Numbered from the stretch's first letter, positions 46,270 to 58,279 are shown. The stretch is DNA of 64,000 nt from Sipunculus nudus (GCA_026874595.1 CM049309.1:46344079-46408078); one strand, 5' to 3'. Numbers and translations are program-made. Notes: a model not told the origin generated them from the letters alone.

Positions 46270-48589
46270 GTTATAGTAGGGCCGAAAAGGGGGCAGCATC
46301 TGAAAGATTGCAGACCATTACAATTTGGAATGTCACTGTAACCGACAAGCCTCTGGCATAACTAAATGTCCCTGATCTTAAAGACATCCAGAAGAAGTGT
46401 GTGACCTTCAGGGAAAGAAGATATGAAAGGGAGAAGAGATGTATTTATTTGTCGAGGTGAAGATACAGGGGACATCTGTGTTTCAGAGGAAATTGTTGCA
46501 ACTCCACATTTGCCCTAAGCAAGTTTTTATACAGTTACTTTAGTTTACTGTCCATTGGAATGGCAGATATGGGTTTTTATTAATTGACCTAGATGAACAC
46601 CAGGTGTATAAACGTTATTATAGGATCAATATTTTCCGGTGATTTTAAATTGTGATTTTTTTTATTTGCTTGCATTATAAGTATATTGTCAAAATATTCG
46701 CTATTGTCGTGATCTGACAAATATTTTAAAACTATATGGACAAGATTGACTCCGGTGCTTCATCAAAACAGCTTTACTAATTAGCTAGGGAGCTATAGGG
46801 CGCGTTACGGGAAACACATTTTTCTGCTGGTGTACCCTGGTGTAACCTTCTTTGCTTCTGTTTTTTTTATATCCTAGAATAAATGTATCTGTCATAAACT
46901 TGACTTTGTGCATGAGAGCCTCTACTTTTGATGTTTCGGATGAAAACGCATGAATGATCCATCTCATAAATTCGTCGCAAATCAAAACACTTTACGCTGT
47001 TCTAGCAAAGCATAAATAAGTGACCATATTTCATTGATAATATCCATCGTTCATACTCTAACTCGATCACTGTCCCATGTCAGGTCAAACATGCTTTGGC
47101 TCAACGTTGTAGACGTCGGAGTTAAACCGGAAGTACCTAAAATATTTTAGGCCAGTGTCCGGCCCTCCTTTGTTTCTACAATCATTCAGAATAACGGGTT
47201 TGAAATAGTAGCAGTTTCAACTTTATGACAACGGCTTGGCTGAAATTCATCAGTCTCCTTATAGGAGCCATCATATTACATTATCCGTTGGTAAGAGTGT
47301 CATGCATGGCCTCATGGTGGCATTTTGTGATTTAAGTGTGTCTAAGATGTGTCTCTTCTTGTATTTTTGGACCTCACCACCGCGTTTGACAGACTAGATC
47401 ATTCCATTTGCCTGAAATACTAGAAATGACCTTCAGTAAACACAGCAGTGTAGTTACATGGTTCATCTCATATATACCATACCACTCATTGCCAAGCTGT
47501 CGACAGCTGGCTGTCCAATTCATGTCCTTTGAGTTTTTTTCCGAAGGTTCCGTTATAGGATCTTTCCAGGTCAATTTATATTCACGACCCGTAGCTTTTT
47601 CAAATTATACATATCTGCACATGATAGTGTATTTTATAAATTTAGCTCTGTCCTGAACTGAGGATAAGCTCTTATGGATGACCATCATTGCCTCTTAGCT
47701 TTGGCTCTGAATCCCGCCTGATAATAACTGACAATGAGTCCAAAATCGTTGATGGTAGCACTTTTCCTGTTTAGACTAACGTAAACTAATTAAAAGTTAG
47801 TTTACTCATCAGTGCGCGGGCACCGATACCTATCTGTTTTAATTTACCAATATTAAAAGAATGAAAGGCGTAAATCTCCGAGAACCGTTCAAAATGCCGA
47901 GAGCTGATGTCCGCAAAGGAAACAGAAGGAAAACGCTGTATCCATTATTCACACATCCAAAATTTATTCTTTGTATCCTTATCTTCCCATACTTTAAGAA
48001 TTTTATGTAAATCCAGTCAGTAAATTTAAAATATCGGTGTCACAAGAGGACTGTCACCTTTACATTCTATTGTAAGTAATATATAACCAGATGATTGTTT
48101 TTATAATTGATTGTACATTGGTATGGAGTATCATGTTAAGATGTTAGCATGAGAACTTAGTTTAATGAACACAGGTGCCTCATTTGATGTTAATTTCAGT
48201 ACATTTTATATCCATGGGAACCGATTCATGTCTAGACTGTTACTTATAGGACCGTTGTTCAATATAGACATCAAATCAACCTACCTGGTGATTTTGATTT
48301 TTCTGAAGGTTTGATCTCCGGCGGCGTGTCCAATTTTAAAATTCATGCAGTAAATGACAAATCGTATAGTTCTGTGAAATGAATAGTCAGAAATCGGTCA
48401 GGACTTGTAACAGCAGCAGGCGTATGTGAGCCATGGATAACAGGACCTGGTTACAAACGCTTAAGTCAGCGCACCAGTTCGGTGTAGTCTGACGGTTGAC
48501 TGCAGTCCAGAGGCGGGTTCCTGTTTGTGTCAGTGCAGCAGGGAGAAGATGTTCCTGATAGTCCATGGGCCAGGAAGTGTAAACCTCCC
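46270..48589. other. Non-coding stretch downstream of TLR
   Basis: No gene recognised. A minus-strand ORF of 99 codons (48387-48686) spans a GC-richer patch but has no known domain and runs into the 48.6 kb repeat. Other ORFs are short. Confidence 0.5.
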
Positions 48590-49305
48590 CCCCCCCCAAG
48601 AATTTTCGCAAACTCCTTAGTTTTCTTCCTTGAGGTTTCCTTTCCTCATTTTCAGGTGTTTCCAAACATATAAATAATGCAAACACCTGGAAATCAACTT
48701 TTTATAACGCGCGTCCTCAATTTGAAAACTTTTTTCTGCTGCGACTTTCCATTGGTTTAACTTCCTTATTATACGTCATAAGTGCCCAATTGTGGCATCA
48801 ATGGAATTGAAAGAACATTAGCTTTTGTATCCCTGCAACACACTTTTTTAAAAAAAAATGACTTTTTCCAGATATTATGGGAATCAAAGGCATATTTTAA
48901 GATTTAGGCATATCCTTAGGTCTTTATATGTTTGAAACATCTTTCAGCGCAAATGCATATACATATTTAGCATTAGTTTCAAAATTTTGCAAGATTAGAC
49001 ACAATAAACAGACATGGAAAAGCAAGTCAAACATTTGCAGAAATACCATCTTCTCAGTGTGTTTTGCTTCACAGCTTTTGCAATTCTCAACATATCTGCA
49101 AGATCTTGATATCACTGGATTTGTAGGAACATTCCAATTGCAATGATAATAAATAAGATTTATGCATGTGAAAAACGAGATGCTATGTGCATATCTGTTA
49201 CCCCCTACCCCTTATATATGGGACAGTTTGAACCATGAACTTACAAGGCCTTTGGCCGGAGAAGCCTACAGTCCTCCTGATTTTCCAAGATCTCTCTAGC
49301 TTGCT
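48590..49305 (+). repeat. ~0.7 kb tandem repeat, unit 1
   Basis: Aligns with unit 2 (49306-49710 plus 54526-54860) and, inverted, with 58280-58890. Shared strings include 'tcctcaatttgaaaac', 'catcataagtgc', 'aaaggcatatttt' and 'ttgcaattctcaacatatct'. Non-coding. It preserves the uninterrupted version of the LTR element's insertion site at 48963-48966. Confidence 0.8.
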
Positions 49306-49710
49306 GTTTTTAGGTGTCTTTCAAGGTGTCTCCGTCCATAAAAAAGCTGTAAACACCCCGAAAGTCAACATTTTTTTACAAACCGTGTCCTCAATTTGAA
49401 AACTTTTTTTTCTGGCGCGACTTTTTAGGGGTTTATGGACAATAATTTCTTATTGTACATCATAAGTGCAAAACTTTGGCATCATTGGCAATCAGAAGAA
49501 CATTAGCTTCATCATGATATTGAATCTGGCTTTAAAAAATTATATGTGAAAATTCTAGGGCCACTCAAGTTCCTCCTACTCGTTATTTTTTTCTTAAAAA
49601 TTTACATTTTGGCAGATATTATGGGTACCAAAGGCATATTTCGGGATTTAGCCATATCTATATATCTGAATATGTTTAAAGCATCTTTCAGTACAAATGC
49701 ACATACATAT
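49306..49710 (+). repeat. ~0.7 kb tandem repeat, unit 2, left part
   Basis: Follows unit 1 head to tail and stops abruptly at the LTR element (49711). It continues at 54526 on the far side. Confidence 0.8.
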
Positions 49711-50512
49711 TGTTACGGAACCTAATATAAACAGATCACATATGCGTGATGAAAACAAATTTTGTAATGGAGATAAAAAAAATAGATTCTGTAACACTAG
49801 GCAGCGTGAAATGTCTAGGGGAATGAATAAAGAAGTCAGTGTTTTTTTGTTTACAAATAACTATAATTTATTCTTTAAACAACCCTAACAATACAATACA
49901 CTAAATCAATACAATTATACAGTAAAACAGCGGTATAGCAACAAGTCAATACAATCACATAGAAAAATAATGTGCACAGTACCTAGATACCAACACCGTC
50001 AACACGATAAGTTCTTTAAATGTATACTCTCGGAAAATGACAGTCAAGTTCAACCTAGAAAGTAAACTGAAGTCCAAATGCATGAAATCCAGAAGAAAGT
50101 CTTTGAAAATCTATAATTGCCGCATTCGTCGGATAAAGTCCTAGAAACTGACACACGCTTCTGCGTCCGCTGGAATCTGCTCTGCTGCTCTCTCTGCCTG
50201 GTTCTAAAACACAACCCCTTTATATACCTTCACACCTCAAGCCGAGAATTTTCCACTTCTCGAATAGTCTTACGGATCCTACACCACACAGAAAGCACGC
50301 GTTTAAGGAATTCTCAAGAAAAACAGCGCTGTGTGTATCTCTATATACCAGGCTAATCACGTGACCTCGGCCAGGCGCGAAAACCCAAGACTAAACATGA
50401 CAAAGAGAGTTCAACCAGTACGGATTAAACATAGAATGTTATACGCGGCCAGACAGGAGTGCCACAACAGGAGTTACGCCCGTGTCCCATAATAAAAAGA
50501 GCACCTGTAACA
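49711..50512 (-). repeat. Downstream (3') LTR, 802 bp
   Basis: Starts TGTTACGG and ends CTGTAACA, a 6-bp inverted terminal match. A minus-strand TATA motif lies at 50215-50228 (reads ggtatataaagggg). Its right 345 bp match the other LTR at 54183-54525 with few differences. Confidence 0.85.
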
Positions 50513-50528
50513 CTCCCCCTCCTGTAAG
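50513..50528 (-). other. Polypurine tract
   Basis: On the minus strand 'aggagggggag' stands directly before the 3' LTR, the expected site for plus-strand priming. It also confirms the element's orientation. Confidence 0.75.
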
Positions 50529-50639
50529 AAAAAAGAAAGTTTTAACGGAAAACTTTCTTTTAGCGATCACAATCACAAAAATTTTATTACAACATCTCAA
50601 AATCATCTTATTTACAACATTACATAAACATCCTGTTTA

Positions 50640-51213
50640 CAACATTTCATAAACATCTCGATAAGCAATCAGCAAGTACATTGTCTTTCCATAATGTGTA
50701 TGATATCAAAATTGTAATCTTGTAGAACAAACTCCATCTCAACAATCTTTGATTTATACACTTCAACTTGTTCATGAACGTGAGGGGATTGTGATCACTG
50801 AAGACAATGATAGGCCTGACTGATGAAGTAACTTAAACTTCAAAATGCTGCAACGCCAAAATCAAAGCCAAACATTCTTTTTCAACAGTGGAATAGTTTT
50901 TCTGGTTTGCATTAAACTTTCTTGAGAAATAACAGATTGGTTGATCTATGACATCATTGCCTTCCTGTAACAACACAGCACCAGCAGCAGTATCACTAGC
51001 ATCTACAGCTAACTTAAAAGGTACAAAAAAGTCTGGAGCTGCCAAAACTGGTGAACTTCGCAGGATTGCTTTCAAATTCTGAAATGCATTTTCACACTGA
51101 ACATTCCATACAAACCTTGGTTTCTTCTTTAACAAATTAGTCAAAGGTTCAGCTACAGCAGCAAAATTTAGAGAAAACGTCCTGTAGCACCCAACCATAC
51201 CAAGAAAACGCAT
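50640..51213 (-). pseudogene. Retroelement RNase H
   Basis: Encodes the RT connection ('RFLGMVGCYRTF', 'AEPLTNLLKKKPRFVW') and an RNase H start with the first catalytic Asp in 'LAVDASDTAAGAVL', then 'CYFSRKFNANQKNYSTVEKE' with its Glu. A stop ends the frame at 50833. Downstream pieces such as 'FSDHNPLTFMNKL' continue in the same region, so the domain is broken rather than absent. Confidence 0.8.
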
Positions 51214-51299
51214 TATTTGCTTTTTGTTTTCTGGTCTAGGAAATGCAGAAATAGCACTTATCTTACATCAACAGATTTTACCTGACCCTGCCCTACAAT

Positions 51300-51964
51300 A
51301 TGACCCAAAATTTTACTTGTGCATGACAAAACTCAGATTTCACTAAGTTGACAGTCAGACGTGCTTCACTGAGTCTTTCCAAGAGGTCGCGAAGAATTTG
51401 CAGATGTTTCTCCCTGGTGTCGCTGTACACGATAAGGTCATCAATTTATGCGTCGCAGCCCTGAATGTTCTTGACAACCATATGGATGAGGCGCTGGAAC
51501 GTGGCTGGCGAGTTCTTCATGCCAAACGGCATAACTTTATACTGGTACAGTCCTTGCGGCGTCACAAATGCGGACACTTCTTTCGCTCGTTCTGTCAGCG
51601 GAACTTGCCAGAATCTTTTTAGCAAGTCAAACTTGGAGACATATCTGGAGCTACCGACTCTATCAATGCAATCATCGATCCTCGGAATCGGGAACGTGTC
51701 AGTCTTGGTGACAGTGTTCAGTTTTCGATAATCTGTGCACATACGATAACTTCCATCAGGTTTTGGCACAAGAATACATGGTGAACTCAAGTTACTGTTA
51801 CTAGGTTCAATAAAATCATTGTCCAGCAAATAATGAATCTCATCCTGTAGATACTTTTGCTTTTCTGGATACAGTCTATATGGATGTTGCTTGACTGCGC
51901 TTGCCTCGCCAACATCGACGTCATGGCACAACATATTAGTTCGCGTTGGAATGTCACTCAACAA
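51300..51964 (-). pseudogene. Reverse transcriptase, broken at the YIDD box
   Basis: Opens 'RTNMLCHDVDV', then 'LLDNDFIEPSNSNLSSPCIL', 'DYRKLNTVTKTDTFPIPRID', 'VSKFDLLKRFWQVPLT' and 'VMPFGMKNSPATFQRLI'. A TAA at 51446-51448 falls exactly on the Tyr position of the catalytic box; IDD follows it in the same frame, with 'LIVYSDTREKHLQIL' after. A further frame loss lies near 51240-51300. Family: Ty3/gypsy RT, which copies element RNA into DNA. Confidence 0.85.
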
Positions 51965-51989
51965 ATGTTCATAATTCCGCAGCAGGTTC

Positions 51990-52330
51990 CTGAGGTCTTG
52001 TTGTTCTTGTGCGGTAAGGTGTGACAGTTTGGCATCCAGTCAGGGTCAGGGTCAGTTTTTACACAATAAACAGCAGTACCATTTTGTACAACATCAGATG
52101 TGCTATTTCTGTCATAATATGGTTTCAACATGTTAACATGGCACAGTTGTTTCTTCTTACGTCTATCTGGTGTCAACAATATGTAATTTAAAACTTTGAC
52201 TTTCTTGTCAACAATTTAAGGACCAAAATACCTAGCTTGCAGAGGTCTGCCAGGGATGGGAAGTAAGGCAAAGACCTTTTCACCAGGCTCAAACGTCCTA
52301 CTTACAGTGTGCTTGTCATACTTTGTTTTC
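51990..52330 (-). pseudogene. Integrase C-terminal (GPY/F-type) region
   Basis: Pieces in minus-strand frames read 'GEKVFALLPIPGRPLQARYF', 'GPK', 'LTPDRRKKKQLCHVNMLKPY'. This is the integrase tail and its usual 'HVNMLKPY' ending, interrupted by stops. It sits directly upstream of the RT in element orientation. Confidence 0.7.
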
Positions 52331-52406
52331 ATTTTACTTTGTGTAGATTGTGTAGTTTAGTGCGAAAGTCTGAGATATACTGCAGTAAACTAAGAGAATA
52401 AGGATT

Positions 52407-53287
52407 TTAATACAAGAGTTTATCTTTAATCAGTTTCAATGGACCTCGAACGGAGTGTCCAAAAACTAGTTCAAAGGGACTGAAACCCAAGGACTCTTGA
52501 AAGGATTCTTTGACAGCAAACAGCAATAGGTGGATTCCTTTATCCCAGTCTTTCCGTGTGTCATAGCAATAAGTCCTTATCATGTTTTTTAATGTCTGGT
52601 GAAAACGCTCGAGGGCGCCCTGACTTTCAGGATGGTATGGCGAAGAGCTGTACTGTTTTATACCTAGCTCAAGCATAACTTGTTGGAATAAGCCAGACAT
52701 AAAATTAGACCCTTGTCAGACTTGACGGATTTTGGTAATCCAAAATTTGTATAAAACTTGGTCAGAGCTTTGACAACACTTTTGGCATTAATTTTGCGCA
52801 ATGGTATTGCCTCAGGGAACCTGGTAGATGCGCACATGATTGTCAGCAAGTATTCATGTCCAGATTTTGTTTTGGGCAGTGGTCCAACACAATCAACAAT
52901 AATCCTAATGAATAGTTCCTCGAAAGCAGGAATAGGCCTAAGTGGGGCCTTACGGGGATTCTGATTGGGCTTGCCTACCATCTGGCATGTGTGGCGTGAT
53001 TTGCAATAATGTACAACATCTTTCCTGAGGTTAGGCCAATAGAAGTGTGTACTAACTTTCTGATAAGTTTTATTTATACCTAAATGGCCAGACAAAGGAT
53101 CCTCATGTGCCATGCTTAGAACTTCACTGCGAAAGCTTTTGGGTATTACTATTTGATGTTTGATGGCCCACTCATCATCAGCGCATACATCAGGTGGTCG
53201 CCATTTACGCATAAGCACTCCATTTTTGACATAGAAACAAAATGGGTTCTGTGACAGCTCATCTTTAGAAACTGCCCTGGGAAACAC
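52407..53287 (-). pseudogene. Integrase zinc-binding and core domain, frameshifted
   Basis: Zinc-binding part: 'MAHEDPLSGHLGINKT' and 'HYCKSRHTC', where the usual C-x2-C is altered to C-x2-R. Core: first Asp in 'IIVDCVGPLPKT', second in 'VKSDKG', Glu in 'GALERFHQTLKNM'. A single-base deletion near 52690-52700, right after the second Asp, splits the core into two frames (53287-52664 and 52700-52407). The core ends 'GFSPFELVFGHSVRGPL'. Confidence 0.88.
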
Positions 53288-53399
53288 ACATGAAATATCA
53301 GGGTCCTTATGCTGTTCCGCGATAAATTCTTACCTTGATAATGCTGCATCCTGTACGGGCGAGTCATTAGACGAGTCACTAGTGACTCCCAGAGTGTTA

Positions 53400-53790
53400 T
53401 TATCTGGACCTGTGTTTTTTTCTTGGCCATAGATCTAGTTACAGCACATGAAGGATACAAACCAGGAATTTCCTGACTTTCCAGATCAGTGTCCTGATCA
53501 AGTGACGGCTTTTCTGTCACTATTAGTACAGGGTGTACTTTACCACCTGCAACATCATTGCCTAGTAGCAACTGAATTCCCTTAAAGGGTAAAGTAGTTC
53601 TTATGCCCACAGTAATATTCCCAGAAATCAAATCTGACTTTAAATGGATACTGTGAAGCGGAACTGAAGTGTGCCTGTCTGAAAACACACCATTAACAAG
53701 TGCATGTGCACCAGTAAAGGACCTATTAGAAATGGCAAAGTGTTTGCTAACATGAGAGTCTATCCTCAACCAGTGTCCCTTAAAATTCTA
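53400..53790 (-). pseudogene. Retropepsin-like protease region
   Basis: A DTG triplet (minus strand 53777-53769, after 'RIL') marks a likely aspartic protease active site but is immediately followed by a frame change. The downstream frame encodes 'FAISNRSFTGAHALVNGVFS', 'LPFKGIQLLLGNDVAGGKV' and 'CAVTRSMAKK'. Protease lies upstream of integrase as in copia and Gmr1-like elements. Confidence 0.65.
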
Positions 53791-53799
53791 ATAGGGGTA

Positions 53800-54182
53800 G
53801 AATCTGAAAATTCACTTCAAAGTGATACAAAACCATCATGTATGAATGGCTGAAATTACTCCATTTCAGTCAAGAGAAGAACCTACTAGCTCAACCTCAT
53901 CAAACAAAGAACTGACATTGAAGGTATCAGTCATAAACTCTGTTTCAGAGTCATCTCAGGAATCTACATCCTTTTTATGATCAAACTCTTCATGGGAGTC
54001 AACAGAGGAACTTTCCTCAGCAGAAACAAACTTCTGTTTGTCAGAAGAGGACCTTGCCTCATTTGAAATACTCTCGCAAGAGTCATAAAAGGACTTAGCC
54101 TTATTTAAAGGATACTCCCCGCAGGAGTCTTGAAAGGACCTAGCCTTATTTAATTCCTTGCAGGAATCAACTGAGGTTTTTA
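53800..54182 (-). other. Residual 5' coding sequence of the LTR element (gag/pol linker?)
   Basis: Minus-strand frame is acidic and Ser-rich, with imperfect repeats of about 20 codons around 'ARSFQDSC', 'AKSFYDSC' and 'ARSSSDK'. No zinc knuckle is seen. It is joined directly to the truncated LTR, so a deletion probably removed gag and the primer-binding site. Confidence 0.45.
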
Positions 54183-54525
54183 CGCTGGAACCTGCTCTGC
54201 TGCTCTCTCTGCCTGGTTCTAAAACACAGCCCCTTTATATACCTTCACACCTCAAGCCGAGAATTTTCCACTTCTCGAACAGTCTTACGGTTCCTACAGA
54301 ACACAGTAAGCACGCGTTTCAGGAATTCTCTAGAAAAAACAGCGCTGTGTGTATCTCTATATACCAGGCTCATCACGTGACCTCGACCAGGCGCGAAAAC
54401 CCAAGGCTAAACATGACGAGAGTTCAACCAGTACGGATTAAACATAGAATGTAATACGCGGCCAGACACGAGTGCCACAACAGGAGTTACGCCCGTGTCA
54501 CATAATAAAAAGAGCATCTGTAACA
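54183..54525 (-). repeat. Upstream (5') LTR, truncated to 343 bp
   Basis: Matches 50168-50512 nearly base for base, including the TATA motif at 54230-54243. The other ~457 bp of the LTR are missing. Confidence 0.85.
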
Positions 54526-54860
54526 ATATTTAACATTAGTTTCCCAAATTTAGCAATCGTGGACAAGCAAGTCAAATATTTGCAGAAATATGCTCTTCAA
54601 AGTGTCTTTTGCTTCATATCTTTTGCAATTCACAACATATCTGCAAGATCTTGGTATCATTGGATTTGTAGGAACATTCCAATTGCAATGATAATATAGA
54701 TATGATCATGTACATGAGAACAACATGAAGCTGCGTACATATATGTTACCCCCTACCACTATGAGGCAGTTTGAACCATGAACCTGCAAGGCCTTGGGCC
54801 AGAGAAGCCTACAACGCTCATTAATTTTCATGATCCCACTAGCTTGTTGTTTAAAGGTGT
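54526..54860 (+). repeat. ~0.7 kb tandem repeat, unit 2, right part
   Basis: Resumes unit 2 after the LTR insertion ('atatttaacattag' against the uninterrupted 'atatttagcattag' in unit 1). From about 54850 the start of a third unit follows ('aaaggtgtcccatgcctg', 'acatataaata'). Confidence 0.8.
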
Positions 54861-54979
54861 CCCATGCCTGTTTCAAGGGGTTTTCAAACATATAAATAGA
54901 GAAAACACCCTGAAATCCCAATTTGCAACCAAAACCTCAATTGCAAAACTTTTGGAGTGACTTTGCACCAGTATATGCA

Positions 54980-57047
54980 TCAACATTGCATAATTGACAC
55001 AAACAGCATGGGTATAACATTACATTACTGTATATTAATTTCCGCTCAGAAGAATTGATACCCTATAATCCTGAATTTATTTCCCTAAAACTTAATACCT
55101 GCACATGTGCTCTTAAAGGAAATATTTACAAAAATGCATTTCGATGAGTATCCAAAAGAATGAAAAAAAAACACAAAACAAAAACAAATATTTATTACAG
55201 CCATTTTGTTTTCACTGTGTCACGTGATTCACACCGAAAATCTTGTAATGAGAGCAAGATTTTCTTGTGATTGACGTTGCAGGAAGTTTCAAAGTATCTT
55301 CTGACATAAGTTATTGATAAAATGTATAATTCTAAAAATGCAAGAATTTAAAAATAATACTTGGATGGTACTCCCTATTGTCAAGTATAAATTAAGGGGT
55401 CTTAACTCAAGGTTCCTTGAAGTTCAAAATTTGAAAGTTTAATTTATATGCAGTACTATTCAATTACCTTTAAACTTGTTGTGAGTAATTGAGACTGAGG
55501 CACACAAGCTTCTTTTAATTTTTCTATAAATTATCTGAAATAACTTATTGAAGTGACGATTACTTCTTCAGATAAACCAACTTTACAATATTGTACTTCC
55601 TTTATTTTTACCTCTTAGTGTTTATAAATGCTTTAATTGATCTTGTCTCTCATAACCTGGCGAATTTTTTCCTTGTATTTTCAGTTTTCCAAAGTAACTT
55701 CTCCAAAAATGCCATTGGATCAACACCGAATCTTGGCATATTTAACATTCTATACATGTATGGTATATACAAGACTCTGATATACAGAGACTCTTATGTC
55801 TATACAGTCGTCAGTGCATTCAAGAGCGTTTTGAGTTTTGCCTCGTACTTCTCTTTTTTATCCGAAAATACCATATATACCATATACTATACCATATTCA
55901 AATGTTACCTGATAAGGCATTGTTGGCATAATCTCACTGTATGAGCCTTCAAAAATCTTGGGGAAATCACCAGTTGCCAGGCAGTGGTACCCAACACTTT
56001 TAACGCATGCTGACAAAAATCATCAATAGGCGAAAGGCTGAACAATTTAGGGACACATATCCACATCATATCTTTAAACTGTGATGTAATTAAATTGTCT
56101 CAAATATGTATATCTCTGTTTCATGAAATCAGACTTCCTTCCCTTCTTTGTAGAACAGTCTATGAATTTATCAGTGGTGGCAGATGTAGGGCTCATACAG
56201 AAACCTGATTCAATTGGACAATAGTACAATAGTGCTAAAAAGTGTTGTCCCTGTTTAATGATTAAGTGATGTTACAAGTATTAATCTAGCCCTTAATGAA
56301 CTAATTAACTATAATTAATATATGAACCATCATTCAATTAATCCATGATATATAAATATCTTCTACTTTCACTTAACCATGAGTGACCATCAGTTTTCGA
56401 CTAAAGGACTGGCCTATAGGTAGGTTTCCTAGGTTATGTTTTATAAATTCGTCATATCCAAAGACCATATATTTTGATATTTCAAGAAAATGAAGCAAAA
56501 TACATTATAATGTTGGAAATACTGATTTTTTCTGATAAAATATTTGTGACCTGACACTCATTTCTTTCACATGATTTATGGAAGTGTTAGAAGGAGCTTG
56601 TGGGCAATAGTCTCAGTTATTTACAGCACGGGTAAGATTATGGAGTAATACAGCTTAGTCCGAGTTCGGAGGTTCCAGAAAGAGTTCAATCCATGTTATT
56701 GATATTGAGGGCTTAGAGATTAGCACCATACACTTTTCTTTTTCTTCCTCTGTATTTTATTGCTCATAAACGTTGTAATAAATTACGATAGTTCGAACAA
56801 TTCCAGGAACACGACGATCTGGCTTTTATAACGAGATTTGTGTGTGTGAAACAAAATACACTGTCCAAACAACACAGCTGCATTGTTGTCAAATGTAACC
56901 TTCATTTATTAAATTGTGTTATTTGTCATAATCTATAGGAAACTAATATAAAAAAATCCAAATGTATTTGTGCTAATTTTGCTAAAAGAATGATTAAAAT
57001 TAAATAATGTCTGAATCGTATAAATATGTACAATGGCTGATTTATAC
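54980..57047. other. AT-rich non-coding stretch
   Basis: No gene recognised. An open frame at 55591-55944 encodes a hydrophobic, low-complexity peptide without family features and is probably chance. Confidence 0.5.
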
Positions 57048-58209
57048 GGTGGCTGATTTAGGACACAGAAAAAAAAATATTTATCTCGAGACATAGAATT
57101 TCGCAAAAAAAAAAAAAAATTAGGAAGCAAAATAAAAAAATTTTAGACAGCAAAAAAAATTTTAGGAAGCAAAAAAAAATTTAGGAAGGAGAAAAAAAAT
57201 TATTAGGAAGCAAAAAAAAAATTTTTAGAAGAAAAAAAAAATAAGGAAGCAAAAAAAAAATTTAGGAAGCAAAAAAAATTTTTAGGAAGCAAAAAAAAAT
57301 TTTATGAAGCAAAAAAAAATTTTATGAAGCAAAAAAAAAATTGGGAAACAAAAAAAAATAAAGGTAACCCTAGCTGGGAATGGGTCTTATAACGCCACTT
57401 TACGTATAAACATTTTATCTACAGGCTACTTGTACACAAGGCACTTGAGCAAGTGTTAACATACAGATAAAAACATGTAACCGAGTAATTGAAAGATCTC
57501 TAGTTGATATTCATTAGAGCATGTGAAGCAATTCAGTATTTGTCATTTACAGAACTCTGTACTCTCTGAATTGAAGCCAGATGTATCTGCCGGACGTCTT
57601 TCTATTACGATCGGTGCCAATGTTTGCACCCCCCCCCCCCCCCGACCCATGTTATAAAAACAAGTGGATATAGACAAAGACACCGCCTTTACCCGTGGGA
57701 TTGGCTCATTTTTATGAAAGGTTTATTAGATTATGTTTACCTAGATTCTGTTTATGATAACCTTCACTTCTTTAATATGTATATGCAGAGTAAGCCGGTA
57801 TTACAAAGATTCTATAAATAAGGCAGGTGAATAGCGACTTTAAGACCAAAGCAGAGCATTTTGCTGAAGAAAAATCATGATGAGAGATGATCGAAATATC
57901 TAAACCGTTTATTTAAGAGTATAAAACATTTATGAAGATAGGTTGCCTTGTGTACAAGTAGCCTGTACATAAAATGTTTATACGTCAAAGTGGCGTTATA
58001 AGACCCATTCCCAGCTAGGGTTACCGTTATTTATTTATTTTTTTTTTTGCTTCCTAATTTTTTTCTGCTTCCAAAATTTTTTTTTCCTTCCTAAATTTAT
58101 TTTTTTTGCTTCCTAAATTTTTTTGGTGCGAAATTCTTTGTCGAGATCTCGAGATGTTATCTCGAGATCTTCAGATAAATATTTTTTTCTGTGTCCTAAA
58201 TCAGCCACC
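57048..58209. mobile_element. Foldback-type inverted-repeat element
   Basis: Arms 57048-57443 and 57944-58209 are inverted copies. Outer ends are GGTGGCTGATTTAGGACAC and its complement, and inner parts share 'cctagctgggaatgggtctt' and 'cttgtacacaagg'. The left arm is longer because an A-tract minisatellite inside it has expanded. The ~500 bp loop holds a poly-C run near 57632 but no transposase. No clear target duplication was seen. Confidence 0.8.
57099..57358 (+). repeat. A-tract minisatellite (~20-bp unit)
   Basis: A dozen or so units of the form 'ggaagcaaaaaaaaattta', variable in A-run length. The same unit appears inverted with fewer copies at 58033-58125 in the other foldback arm. Confidence 0.85.
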
Positions 58210-58279
58210 CTACACTCTTAACGTATACTGTCCCTTTAATGTTGCTTTGCTTTATGTCAATTCAGCTTTCCAGCTAGTG

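Larger units (their letters stand above)
49711..54525 (-). mobile_element. Degenerate LTR retrotransposon, Gmr1-like (Ty3/gypsy) pol order
   Basis: Transcribed on the minus strand. It is bounded by TGTTAC...GTAACA LTRs, flanked by a 4-bp ATAT duplication (49707-49710 and 54526-54529), with a polypurine tract next to the downstream LTR. On the minus strand the order is protease (about 53790-53400), integrase (53287-52000), reverse transcriptase (51964-51300), RNase H (51213-50640). Integrase lies before RT, as in Gmr1-like gypsy elements and unlike ordinary gypsy. The upstream LTR is truncated, gag and the primer-binding site are not visible, and pol has several frameshifts and stops, so it cannot be autonomous. 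Confidence 0.88.

Noticed and set aside
48387-48686. 99-codon minus-strand ORF
   Set aside because: No recognisable domain and it overlaps the start of a tandem repeat. I cannot support it as a gene.
55591-55944. 117-codon hydrophobic ORF
   Set aside because: AT-rich, low complexity, no family resemblance. Compatible with chance.
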